Assembly: GCA_030654805.1 (NCBI GenBank)
Contig: JAURWR010000053.1
Location: 1-61,775 of the forward strand
Direction: 5' to 3'
Source: Burkholderiaceae bacterium
GTDB lineage: Bacteria; Pseudomonadota; Gammaproteobacteria; Burkholderiales; Burkholderiaceae_C
DNA length: 61,775 nucleotides
Shown here in pieces: positions 41,074 to 49,276 of this stretch. The position numbers and the translations under genes were made by a program. Within the stretch, counting starts at the first letter, position 1, and each line of letters begins with the position of its first letter. The notes under the pieces are model-generated. The model saw only the letters and a list, made by a program, of their open reading frames with translations, had not been told where the DNA came from and made no database searches.

Positions 41074-42308
41074 GCGGCGGGGTCCGGTGTCGGCGGCACG
41101 GCGGTGAACACCGTCAGCACACCGGTGTAGCCGTACAGGTGCCGGTGCGCGATCTCGCCGTTGGCGAAGAAGCCGACCAGCGGCACGTCGCCGAGCGCGT
41201 GTCGCACGATCGCGAGCTCGGCCGACGGCGCACCGAAGTGCGGGCCGCCGCGTCCCGAGCAGCTGACGTACACCGCGCCGGCGATCTGCCGCGCCGGGTG
41301 CGGGGCACTGTCGAGGTCGCTGCCGTGCAGCGCCAGTGCGGTTTCCAGCGGCAGGTCTTCGGGTTCGAGCTCTTCGCGGATCTCGGCGCAGATGCGCACC
41401 AGGTCGCGCCGCGCGGCCTCGGTGTTGCGCTGACAGAACGCGAGCTGCATGCCCGGCTCGACCGCGTCGGCGATCGCCACCGCATGGCGTCCCGGATCGA
41501 TGCCGACCAGGTGGCGCACGCGCGTCTCGACGCCGAAGCTGCGCCCGTGCGCGGGCGTCTGGCCCGAATCGCTCAGGCCCACCAGCGTGCCACGCAGGCG
41601 AGGCAAGGCCTCCCGGGGATCCTTCGCATCGACCTTCAGGTCACGCAGCAGGACCGCCAGCGCGGGCTCGTTGTCCAGCGACACGACCAGATTGCGCTCG
41701 CTCTCGCTGATGCGGTGCACCACGCCGATGGGCTGGCAACCCTGGGTGACGCGCGAGATCAGCGGCACCTGCGCATCGAAGGCCACGCCCGACAGGCCGC
41801 CGGCAAACACGCCATCGGCGATGTGCACCGTGCGCCCGCGCCCCGACGACAGTCCGCCGAACAGGTAGCCGGAGGAAGTCTGGTCGGCGAGTTCGGCGAT
41901 CAGTTCTGCGGCGTCGTGCCCCGAGGGGTCGGCATGCACCTGTGCCGCCGCGGCAGAAAAGTCGCTCTGACCCGACAACGGCCGCACGCCGGAGAAGACG
42001 CGGAAGTGTTCCGGCGCGATGTCGCCCAGCATCAGCGACAGCGCGGGTTCGTCGAAGTATTCGACCCCGTTGGCCGCAACCCCGATGCCGACCGAACCGA
42101 CCCAGGCCACGCCCGGCCACTGTGCGCGCAAGGCATCCAGCAGGTGTTCGGCGGCTGGGGCGTAGTGGTCGGTCAGGTAGAGCCAGCCGAGCGTCGGCGT
42201 GTCGATGTGATCGGGCCGCGCGCGCTGGGCCTCCAGCTGCGCGGTCGCCAGCGACAGTGCCATGCGCCAGTCGGGGTGTGTCGCATGGGCATGCAGGAAC
42301 AGTTTCAT
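41070..42308 (-). CDS. FIST domain signal-transduction protein
   Basis: A 412-residue soluble protein with FIST N and FIST C domains, a family proposed to sense small ligands such as amino acids. The N domain includes TLGWLYLTDHYAP and WVGSVGIGVAANGVEYFDEPALSLML; the C domain includes YVSCSGRGGPHFGAPSAELAIVR and GFFANGEIAHRHLYGYTGVLTVF. It has no output domain of its own. It overlaps phaM at its start and glcD at its end by four bases each, so it is translated as part of the same unit. What it senses is unknown; a link to carbon or redox status is inferred from the context. Confidence 0.9.
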   Translation of the reverse strand: MKLFLHAHATHPDWRMALSLATAQLEAQRARPDHIDTPTLGWLYLTDHYAPAAEHLLDALRAQWPGVAWVGSVGIGVAANGVEYFDEPALSLMLGDIAPEHFRVFSGVRPLSGQSDFSAAAAQVHADPSGHDAAELIAELADQTSSGYLFGGLSSGRGRTVHIADGVFAGGLSGVAFDAQVPLISRVTQGCQPIGVVHRISESERNLVVSLDNEPALAVLLRDLKVDAKDPREALPRLRGTLVGLSDSGQTPAHGRSFGVETRVRHLVGIDPGRHAVAIADAVEPGMQLAFCQRNTEAARRDLVRICAEIREELEPEDLPLETALALHGSDLDSAPHPARQIAGAVYVSCSGRGGPHFGAPSAELAIVRHALGDVPLVGFFANGEIAHRHLYGYTGVLTVFTAVPPTPDPAA

Positions 42309-43060
42309 CGCTTGGTGCGGGGGGCCGTCTTGGGCGTCGCTGTGCTTGCCGCGCGGCTGCTGCGGGCGCTGGAGGTCTGGGCGGCGGACTTGGGGGCGGT
42401 CTGGCGGGGTTGGGCGGGGGCTGCAGAGGAGGCCGTTTTCGGACGGCTCGCGCCCGGCGTCTGGGATGACGCGGCCGCTGCGGCGCCCGGGGCCGCAGCC
42501 AGCCCGGCCGCACCTTCCTTCAACGCGTTGGCGGCCAGTTCGCTGAACTGCTGCGTCAGCGCGCCCCACCACTGCATCGGGTCGACGGCCGGCTTGGAGT
42601 CGGCGTTCTTGGCGGCGTCCGTGCCGGCCTCGGCTGCGCTCGCCATCTCGGGAGCTGCAGCGGATTCGGCCAGCGCAGGCGCGTGTTCGTCTTCGCTCTG
42701 GTCCGGCTCATCGGTTGGCGGCGCGGCGCTGGCTGCGCTGTGGGCGGCGGCCGCCACAGGCATGCGGATGGTCAGCGAATCACGCAGATCGCTCATCTGC
42801 ACGTTCATCGTCTGCAGCGTCGCCAGGGTCATCTTCTGCACTTCGAGCGCCTGGATCGTCGCGCCCAGCATGCGGGCGTTCTGTTCGAGCCAGAACTGGA
42901 TGGTGCGCAGCTCCTGGATGCGCTTGTCGAGCTCCTCGGGATTGAGCGTCGGCGCAACCCACTGGCCGATGCCGGGCAGTGCCGTGCCAGCGTTCTTCAC
43001 CAGGCCCTGGAGAAATTCGAACCCGGGTGCGAAGGAGGTGAAAGCTGGGATGTCGGCCAT
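42305..43060 (-). CDS. phaM: PhaM-like polyhydroxyalkanoate granule regulatory protein
   Basis: A 251-residue protein matching PhaM, which binds PHA synthase, activates it and tethers granules to the nucleoid. The conserved N-terminal part includes FEFLQGLVKNAG, WVAPTLNPEELDKRIQELRTIQFWLEQNARML and IQALEVQKMTLATLQ, followed by a variable acidic middle, a short DPMQWWGALTQQFSELA segment and a basic Ala/Pro/Lys-rich tail ending KTAPRTKR that fits DNA binding. An AGGAGA ribosome-binding site precedes the ATG. It begins a run of overlapping genes leading into glycolate oxidase. No phaC or phaP is in the window. Confidence 0.9.
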   Translation of the reverse strand: MADIPAFTSFAPGFEFLQGLVKNAGTALPGIGQWVAPTLNPEELDKRIQELRTIQFWLEQNARMLGATIQALEVQKMTLATLQTMNVQMSDLRDSLTIRMPVAAAAHSAASAAPPTDEPDQSEDEHAPALAESAAAPEMASAAEAGTDAAKNADSKPAVDPMQWWGALTQQFSELAANALKEGAAGLAAAPGAAAAASSQTPGASRPKTASSAAPAQPRQTAPKSAAQTSSARSSRAASTATPKTAPRTKR

Positions 43061-43155
43061 GGTGTGTCTCCTGGATGCGAAGCCGATCCATTGTGCCCGT
43101 CGGGGGGCGCGCGTGGCGGTGTCCGCGAACGGCCTGGCTGTTCAGCCCCGGGCGC

Positions 43156-43644
43156 TCAGCGGGCGCGCAGGTCGATGCGCAGCACCCCCGCATCCTGGGT
43201 CCAGCGCAGGCGGCCCAGCACGTCCATGCCCAGCAGCGGTCGGTCGCTCAGTCCCGGCAGCGCCGTGATGCGCAGGCGGTCGGCGACCACACCACCGTCG
43301 AGCGTCACGTCGCCGCTGACCACGTGGCCGGAGACCACGCCGCCCGCAGTGTTCGACTGCACGCGGCCCAGCGAGTCGAGTTGCAGCTCGTGTGCCAGCG
43401 ACGCGGAGATCGCCGTCGAGGTCGCGCCGGTGTCGATCAGGAAATCGACCGCCCGCCCGTTGATGCGTCCCGGCCAGTGGTAATGGCCATCCGGTCCGCG
43501 AGCGATCTCGATGATCCCGCCATCGCTGCGGAAGCGGGTTTGCTGCTGCGCGTGCAGCCACCACTGGATGCCCAGGAACACCGCCAGGCCCAGCAACAGC
43601 CACAGCGTCACCACCTTGAAGGTGGGCGGCAGATCCTGCCTCAT
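43156..43644 (-). CDS. Membrane-anchored retropepsin-like aspartic protease
   Basis: A 162-residue protein with one N-terminal transmembrane helix (about 12-30) and a periplasmic retropepsin-like domain. The active-site motif is DTGATS (FLIDTGATSTAIS) and the family C-terminal motif LLGMDVLGRL follows. This is the clan AA aspartic protease family known from a TIGR02281-type model in Proteobacteria. It works as a homodimer in retropepsins. The ATG at 43642-43644 was chosen; the open frame runs on to 43734 without a signal-like sequence. It lies 95 bases upstream of phaM on the same strand. Confidence 0.88.
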   Translation of the reverse strand: MRQDLPPTFKVVTLWLLLGLAVFLGIQWWLHAQQQTRFRSDGGIIEIARGPDGHYHWPGRINGRAVDFLIDTGATSTAISASLAHELQLDSLGRVQSNTAGGVVSGHVVSGDVTLDGGVVADRLRITALPGLSDRPLLGMDVLGRLRWTQDAGVLRIDLRAR

Positions 43645-43814
43645 GGACGGCAACTCATCGAATGAAGGACCTTTCGGGAAGGATGGATTTCTGTGCCGCA
43701 ACGGGTGGGAGTTCTGCGATCGGTGCTCCCCCACGAATGGGGCGTGAGCGCAGCGGAAACGAACCTTCGTCGTATTCTCGACTCCACCCCACTCGTTGAC
43801 TGCTGCGGCTCACC

Positions 43815-44996
43815 ATGCGTTCCGACACCCCACCGAACACGCCTCGCGGTCGCCCGCCGGTTCCCGTGCTGATCACGCTGACGCTCGCGGCGCTGGCGTT
43901 GCACGGCTGCCTGCTCGACGGGGTTCCGGTCGACGCGGCCGAGCTTCCGCTGTCAGCCGTGCAGAACGCTCCCGCAGTTCAGGTGCGCTCGCTGAGCACC
44001 GTGTCGATCGAGACTGCGATCGCCCCCGGTGTGGAGGCCACGTCCCAGCCGGTCGCGGCGGTGGCCTTGCAGGCCGTGCCGGCCGAGACGGCGACCCGCG
44101 TGGAACCTGCCTTGGAGTCTGCGGTCTCGCGCGCGGCGCTGCCCGAGCCGACCCACACCACCGAGGCGCCTCCCGAGTCGCCGTCTGCCGCCGCACCCGA
44201 GGTGATCACGCCCGCCGGGTTGTCCCCGTCGGCGCCAGCCACCGATGCCGTGCCGGTCGCGTCGAAGCCCGAGGCTCGCCCATGGGCCGTCGCCGCCGCG
44301 AGCGAGCCGGTGGTGCTGCGCCAGCCCGAGCATCCGGTGCCGGTGTATCGCACGCAGATCCCGCCCGCCATGACGATCGAGTACGACATCAGTCGCGGAG
44401 CCATTTCCGGCACCGGCGAACTGACCTGGCGGCACGAAAACGGCCGCTACGAGGCCCGGCTGCAGGCCAGCGTGATCGGCTACACGCTGCTCAGCCAGAT
44501 CAGCCAGGGCGGGTTCGACAAGGCCGGGCTGGCGCCGCAGCGTTTCACCGACCAGCGCGCCCGCAAGGCGGCGCGCGCTGCCAACTTCCAGCGCGATGCG
44601 GGCAAGATCACTTTCTCCGGTCCGAGCGACGAGTTCGCTTTGCCTGCGGGCGCGCAAGACCGGTTGAGCTGGATGATCCAGCTGCCTGCGGTGCTGGCAG
44701 CCGAACCCAAGCGGGCGGTGACAGGCGGTGAGGTCGTGCTGTACGTGGTCGGCGCGCGCGCCGACGTTGCCATGTGGAACTTGCGTTGCCTCGGGGTCGA
44801 GTCGGTCGAGACTTCAGCCGGCGCGGTGCGTACCGTGAAGTTCATGCGCGCGCCGCGTGGCCCGAAGGACACACAGGCCGAGGTCTGGCTCGATCCGACC
44901 CGCCACTACATGCCTGTACGTGCGCGACTGACCCAGGCAGGCGACGAAGCGGAGGCGTTCGAGCTGGTGTTGCGTCAGCTGAAGACCGGCCCCTGA
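43815..44996 (+). CDS. DUF3108 domain protein with long Ala/Pro-rich linker
   Basis: A 393-residue envelope protein. A hydrophobic segment (about 15-32) containing a cysteine (LHGCLLDG) may be an anchor. A low-complexity region rich in Ala, Pro, Glu and Thr (about 45-165) leads to a C-terminal DUF3108 domain (about 180-390), with IEYDISRGAISGTGELTWRHENGRYEARLQASVIGYTLLSQISQG, QRFTDQR and EVWLDPTRHYMPVRARL. Members are thought to lie in the periplasm; function is unknown. It is divergent from the retropepsin-like gene across about 170 bases. Confidence 0.88.
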   Translation: MRSDTPPNTPRGRPPVPVLITLTLAALALHGCLLDGVPVDAAELPLSAVQNAPAVQVRSLSTVSIETAIAPGVEATSQPVAAVALQAVPAETATRVEPALESAVSRAALPEPTHTTEAPPESPSAAAPEVITPAGLSPSAPATDAVPVASKPEARPWAVAAASEPVVLRQPEHPVPVYRTQIPPAMTIEYDISRGAISGTGELTWRHENGRYEARLQASVIGYTLLSQISQGGFDKAGLAPQRFTDQRARKAARAANFQRDAGKITFSGPSDEFALPAGAQDRLSWMIQLPAVLAAEPKRAVTGGEVVLYVVGARADVAMWNLRCLGVESVETSAGAVRTVKFMRAPRGPKDTQAEVWLDPTRHYMPVRARLTQAGDEAEAFELVLRQLKTGP

Positions 44997-45144
44997 CTGG
45001 GGGGCGAAATGCGACCGGGCAGCCGCTTGAAACAGTCGCTGTCAGACGCATGTGGATGACAGGCAGCATCACCAGTCAACCCGGGAAGCCTTCCTGCGTT
45101 GAAGGGTGATCCCGATGAAGCGATATCGACCAAGGAGTTTCCAG

Positions 45145-45429
45145 ATGCACATGCTCTACAACTCGGACAGTTTCGTCGTGGTGCAGTTCGAAGTTCCGGC
45201 CGATGCCGCCCTGCCCGAAACAGCCGATGCCCTGATGCGCGGGGGCTATGAGATCGTCGACAAGTTCGCGCGCAAGGAGATCTTCATCGAAGGCGCGATG
45301 GCGCAGAGCTTCAAGGAGGGCGTCGACGCGCTGATCGAGACGCGCCCTGCCGGACCGACCGAAGACGAGATGGACGATTACATTGAGCGCTATGCGTCGT
45401 TGATGCAGCACCCGGTGGTGATGCACTGA
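45145..45429 (+). CDS. DUF3567 family protein
   Basis: A 94-residue cytoplasmic protein of a family confined largely to betaproteobacteria. The start is the ATG at 45145, which gives the usual opening MHMLYNSDSFVVVQFEVP and follows an AAGGAG ribosome-binding site at about 45132-45137. The frame could begin 13 codons earlier. The rest is acidic and helical, with GYEIVDKFARKEIFIEG. Function unknown. It converges on the RES toxin gene. Confidence 0.9.
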   Translation: MHMLYNSDSFVVVQFEVPADAALPETADALMRGGYEIVDKFARKEIFIEGAMAQSFKEGVDALIETRPAGPTEDEMDDYIERYASLMQHPVVMH

Positions 45430-45496
45430 CGCACGTGCTTCGCATGGGTCGGGGGCTCCCGTCCCCTCTGGCCGTCGAGGATCATGCGATCGGCGT

Positions 45497-46240
45497 TCAA
45501 TCGCCCAGCGCGAACGTCAATCGATCCTCTTCATGCAGCATCAACGCCTGGGTGGCGGAGACCTTGCACAGCCAGGTCTCCGCCCGGGGCGGGTCGGGAA
45601 TCGACAGGCAGTCGGGCGCCAGCACCACCGCACAGTGGCCTGCCGGTCGACGGACCGAGGCATAGCGTATCCACTGCACCCCGTGGCTGCGGGCGGCGTG
45701 GGTCAGGGACTGGCAAGTGGTGTAGTCGGACGGGTGCGTCCATGCACGGGCGGATGCCGACCATGGCGTGCGCGTCAGGTCGATGGCCAGACCACGCGCC
45801 TGTGCCTGAAACAACGTGTGCTCGGTGATCAGCACGCCATCGCGCAGTCCCGTGCTGTCCATCAGGAATCGCCAGCGCCAGTAAGCCACTTCTGCGCAGG
45901 CCGTTTCGCGCTCTCGGGCGCCGTACCAGAGGCCGGGATCCCCGGCCACCCGAAAGCGCGACGGGTGGGGTGAGCGATAACGAAACGGCGTGCCCAGCAG
46001 ATAGTGATGCGGCGGCACCGTGTCGGCCGCCGCGGTCACTGCCGTGCGGGCGGACCGGGAAGGGCGCGGCAGCGGCGGTTTGCTGGCTTCCAGGATGCGC
46101 TCGAGTTCGGCTTGCTCGTCCAGGCTGTCGACCAGGCGCATCGTCGCCACACGGTGCTGTGCCTCGACACCGCGCCACAGCAGGCCTCTGGCGGGGTGGG
46201 CCTCAGCGGCGAACCAGGTGTCTCGCCAGGCCGGCGTCAC
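45497..46240 (-). CDS. RES domain toxin (NAD+-degrading), GTG start
   Basis: A 247-residue RES-family toxin of the RES/Xre type II toxin-antitoxin class. Family members deplete NAD+ by phosphorolysis or hydrolysis. It opens WRGVEAQHRVATMRLVDSLDEQAELERILEASKPP, has PFRYRSPHPSRFR and LWYGARERETACAEVAYWRWRFL with the conserved Arg, Tyr and Glu, and ends with a hydrophobic strand region. The start is a GTG at 46238-46240 overlapping the antitoxin stop as GTGA, so the pair is co-translated. The antitoxin-first order is usual for this class. It belongs to the longer RES form rather than the short form of about 150 residues. Confidence 0.9.
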   Translation of the reverse strand: MTPAWRDTWFAAEAHPARGLLWRGVEAQHRVATMRLVDSLDEQAELERILEASKPPLPRPSRSARTAVTAAADTVPPHHYLLGTPFRYRSPHPSRFRVAGDPGLWYGARERETACAEVAYWRWRFLMDSTGLRDGVLITEHTLFQAQARGLAIDLTRTPWSASARAWTHPSDYTTCQSLTHAARSHGVQWIRYASVRRPAGHCAVVLAPDCLSIPDPPRAETWLCKVSATQALMLHEEDRLTFALGD

Positions 46241-46629
46241 ACCGGCGCACGCATGCTGTCGACATAGGCCAGCGTGGTGACCAACCCCTGCACGCTCAGG
46301 ATCAACGAAGCCGGCGTGCCGTTCAAGGCCTCGTTGTGGCTGCGCATCCAGGCCAGGCGGCGTTGTTCGTCGTTGCCGACCAGCGCATCGAGCGAGCGAT
46401 ACAGGCGCACCACCAGCGCTGACAGTTCGCCTTCCTTCGAGTCGGGCGCCAGCGGCCGATCGCCACGCAGCACGCGCGATACGGTGGCTTCACTGACGCC
46501 GATGACCTTGGCCAGCGTGGCACCGGTCAACCCCAGCAACAGGGCGGCACGGCCAGTGGCTTTGGCCAGCACGGCGCCGGCCTCGACCTGAGGGGTGAGG
46601 CCGCCGATGGAACGGCGAACTTGGGACAT
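46237..46629 (-). CDS. Xre/MbcA/ParS-type antitoxin (DUF2384)
   Basis: A 130-residue antitoxin. The N-terminal half has a Xre-like helix-turn-helix (LAKVIGVSEATVSRVLRGDRPL, about 39-60) and the C-terminal half is the toxin-binding domain with ALVVRLYRSLDALVGNDEQRRLAWMRSHNEALNGTPASLI. The ATG at 46627-46629 follows an AT-rich promoter with a recognisable operator. It is translated ahead of the RES toxin, and the binding of the complex to the operator is expected to repress the pair. A much longer open frame running through the AAA+ gene in antisense was rejected. Confidence 0.92.
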   Translation of the reverse strand: MSQVRRSIGGLTPQVEAGAVLAKATGRAALLLGLTGATLAKVIGVSEATVSRVLRGDRPLAPDSKEGELSALVVRLYRSLDALVGNDEQRRLAWMRSHNEALNGTPASLILSVQGLVTTLAYVDSMRAPV

Positions 46630-46695
46630 GGTCAATGCATCAGAGACTGTTTCCACTGAAAGTTTAGTCGATGAATATTTCTCTTGCAATTGACC
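46630..46695 (-). promoter_or_regulatory. Promoter and operator of the RES/Xre module
   Basis: Read on the minus strand, a -35 box TTGCAA (46684-46689) and a -10 box TAAACT (46661-46666) are 17 bases apart. An inverted repeat flanks them: GCAATTGACC at 46686-46695 and GGTCAATGC at 46630-46638, one over the -35 box and the other next to the start codon. This fits autoregulation by the antitoxin. The rest of the gap to the AAA+ gene (46696-46893) shows no clear feature. Confidence 0.7.
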
Positions 46696-46893
46696 CTGCG
46701 AGCGACGAAGCGACGCTGATACCGCCTCGTTCCTGGTTGAAGGGTTCCGGCCGAAAACGGTCCTTGCCGGCTGGTGTTCGACGGTGGCGGTTCGACCCGG
46801 AGACCCATCCAGTCGCGGGGCTTGATGCCGGGCGCTGCCGGGGGCAAGATGCCCCGGCCGGCGCGTCCCAGGTGCCGGTCTCCAGAGGTGTCC

Positions 46894-49236
46894 ATGGTCC
46901 ACAGTCTCGATGACCTGCGGGTGGTGCTGTCGCCGGGCCTCGACGAGGCGCCGGTGCTCGACCGCATGTGCTCGCAGTTCGTGCTGACGTTGACGATGCG
47001 CCACGTCGGGCGCTTCAACCTGCGTCGCGACTGGAACAGCCTGTTGTCGCTGACCGGGCGGCACCTGGTCTGGCCGGTGTCGGTGCTGACGCGGCTGCGC
47101 GAGTTCCTGAAGACGCGCTGCCGCGGCAACGAGCAGTGGCGCGGCCACGAGACGCTGAGCGACGACGCCTTCATCGAGCGGCACGGCAGCTGGCGCGGGC
47201 CGTATGAGGAAGTGACGCTGTTCTTCTACGTCGACGAATACATCAAGGACGCGCCGAAGGACCTGCTCGCGGTGCTCGGCGCCACCGCCGACTGGCTGGA
47301 ACGCAGCCTGAAGAAGGAATCGACGCTGGTCGAGAAGAACATCGATGCGCTGGCCGGCCTGTTGCAGCTGAACCCGGCCGAACGCGCGCTGCTGTTGTAC
47401 GGCACGCTGGCGCGTTATCAACGCGACCTGCGCGGTCTGCTGGTCGAGTTCAAGGTGTCGAGCGCGCAAGAGGCCTACGCCGCGATCGCCACCGTCGCCG
47501 GCGTCAACGCGGCCGATGTGGCCGATGCGCTGCGTGCCGGGTCGCGGCTCGAACGCATCGGCATGGTCGAGAACCTGATCTCCGAACACAACATCACCGA
47601 CCTCGCCGACCTGATGAAGGTCAGCGAGCAGCTGCCGCCGGTGCTGATGCGCAAGTACGAAGGGCCATCCGACCTGATGGCGGTGTTCACCCGGCCGGCC
47701 AAGCGCAGCGAGCTGCTGCCGTTGGACTTCCATTACGTCAGCGAAGACCACCGCGTGCTGACCGCGTTGCTGAGCCACGCGGTGGCGCGCCGGGAACCCG
47801 GCGTCAACGTGCTGCTGTACGGCCCGCCCGGCACCGGCAAGACCGAACTCGCCAAGGTGGCGGCGCAGGCGGCGGGGCTGGAGTTGTACGAGGTCGAGTA
47901 CGCCGACCGCGACGGCAACAGCCTGAACGGCCGCGACCGCTACCGCTCTCTGCAGATCAGCCAGGTGTTCCTGAAGGCGAGCGCCAACGTGGCGCTGCTG
48001 TTCGATGAAGTCGAGGATGTGTTCCCGCCGATCTCCACCGACGCCGCGCAGCTGATGGCGCGGCTCGACACCGGCGATGGCGCGCCGAGCGGCAGCGTCA
48101 GCGGCAAGGCCTGGGTCAACCAGATCCTCGAGACCAACCCGGTGCCGGTGATCTGGGTGACCAACCGCATCGAGCAGATCGACCCCGCCTTCCGGCGCCG
48201 TTTCCAGTACCACCTCGAACTGAAGAGCCCGCCGCCCGGCGCGCGCGAGGCGCTGGTGACGCGCGCGCTGGCCGGCGTACCGGTGTCCGACGGTTTCGTG
48301 GCGCGGCTCGCCGAGCGGCGCGGGTTGACGCCGGCGCAGGTGCGCACCGCGGTCAAGTTCGCCAGGCTGGCGACGCCGGCCGCCGCGTTGGAGGAGGGCG
48401 CCGCTGCCGATCCCGCCGCGCACTGCGCCGCCTTCGAAGCGCTGATCGAGCGCCAGATCGGCAACGCCGACAAGGCGCTCGGCACAGCGTCGCCCGAGCG
48501 CGCGGCGCGGCGCGTGGTCACCTCTTACGACCTCGGCCTGGTCAACACCGAATCGCGCTTCGAGGTGCCGAAGATCGTCGAGGCGCTGCGCCGCAAGTCG
48601 TACGGCACGCTGTGCTTTTACGGCCCGCCCGGCACCGGCAAGACCGCGCTCGCCGAGCACATCGCGCAGCAGCTGCAGCGCCCGCTGATGGTCCGGCAGG
48701 CGTCGGACATCATGAGCAAATTCGTCGGTGAAACCGAGCAGAACATGGCGCGCATGTTCGAGGAGGCGCAGACCGAACAGGCGGTGCTGTTGCTCGACGA
48801 GGCCGACAGCTTCCTGCGCAGCCGAATCCTGGCCGAGCGCAACTACGAGATCAGCGAAGTCAACGAGATGCTGCAGGGCATGGAGCGCTTCGCTGGCGTG
48901 TGCATCTGCACCACCAACCTGTTCGGCGAGCTCGATGAGGCGGCGCTGCGCCGCTTCACCTTCAAGGTCCGCTTCAAGCCGCTGACCGTCGAGCAGCGCG
49001 AGCGCATGTTCGTCGCCGAGGCGCTCGACGGCGAGGCGACACGGCTCACCGCAGAGCAGCGGGCGCGGCTGCGCGAGCTGGACGCGCTCGCTCCCGGCGA
49101 CTTCGCCTCGGTCAAGCGTCAGATCGACGTGCTGGGCGAAGCCTTCGAGCCCGATGAGTTTCTGTCGCAGCTCGAAGCCGAACACCGCGTCAAGCCCGAG
49201 GTGCGACAGCAGTGTCACATCGGGTTCATGCACTGA
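46894..49236 (+). CDS. Tandem AAA+ ATPase of unknown function
   Basis: A 780-residue cytoplasmic protein with two AAA+ modules and an N-terminal region of about 300 residues that I do not recognise. Module 1 has Walker A GPPGTGKT (310-317), Walker B LLFDEVED and an arginine finger-like FRRRFQYH; module 2 has Walker A GPPGTGKT (577-584), Walker B LLLDEADSFLRSR and a sensor region RFTFKVRFK. The whole resembles CDC48/SpoVK-like double-ring ATPases. No protease, nuclease or transmembrane domain is present. The ATG at 46894 has AGAGGTG ahead of it; an Arg/Pro-rich upstream extension was rejected. The partner and substrate are unknown. It is divergent from the RES/Xre module and followed 40 bases later by a GGDEF-EAL gene. 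Confidence 0.85.
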   Translation: MVHSLDDLRVVLSPGLDEAPVLDRMCSQFVLTLTMRHVGRFNLRRDWNSLLSLTGRHLVWPVSVLTRLREFLKTRCRGNEQWRGHETLSDDAFIERHGSWRGPYEEVTLFFYVDEYIKDAPKDLLAVLGATADWLERSLKKESTLVEKNIDALAGLLQLNPAERALLLYGTLARYQRDLRGLLVEFKVSSAQEAYAAIATVAGVNAADVADALRAGSRLERIGMVENLISEHNITDLADLMKVSEQLPPVLMRKYEGPSDLMAVFTRPAKRSELLPLDFHYVSEDHRVLTALLSHAVARREPGVNVLLYGPPGTGKTELAKVAAQAAGLELYEVEYADRDGNSLNGRDRYRSLQISQVFLKASANVALLFDEVEDVFPPISTDAAQLMARLDTGDGAPSGSVSGKAWVNQILETNPVPVIWVTNRIEQIDPAFRRRFQYHLELKSPPPGAREALVTRALAGVPVSDGFVARLAERRGLTPAQVRTAVKFARLATPAAALEEGAAADPAAHCAAFEALIERQIGNADKALGTASPERAARRVVTSYDLGLVNTESRFEVPKIVEALRRKSYGTLCFYGPPGTGKTALAEHIAQQLQRPLMVRQASDIMSKFVGETEQNMARMFEEAQTEQAVLLLDEADSFLRSRILAERNYEISEVNEMLQGMERFAGVCICTTNLFGELDEAALRRFTFKVRFKPLTVEQRERMFVAEALDGEATRLTAEQRARLRELDALAPGDFASVKRQIDVLGEAFEPDEFLSQLEAEHRVKPEVRQQCHIGFMH

Positions 49237-49276
49237 CCTTTTCTGTGTTGGAGGCGCGCGGCGCCCTCAAGTGCGG

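Noticed and set aside
46237-49233. A 998-codon open frame on the minus strand across the AAA+ gene and into the antitoxin
   Set aside because: It is antisense to a protein with two intact AAA+ modules and has the His/Arg/Gln-rich composition of a shadow frame in GC-rich DNA. Only its end, from 46629, is a real gene.
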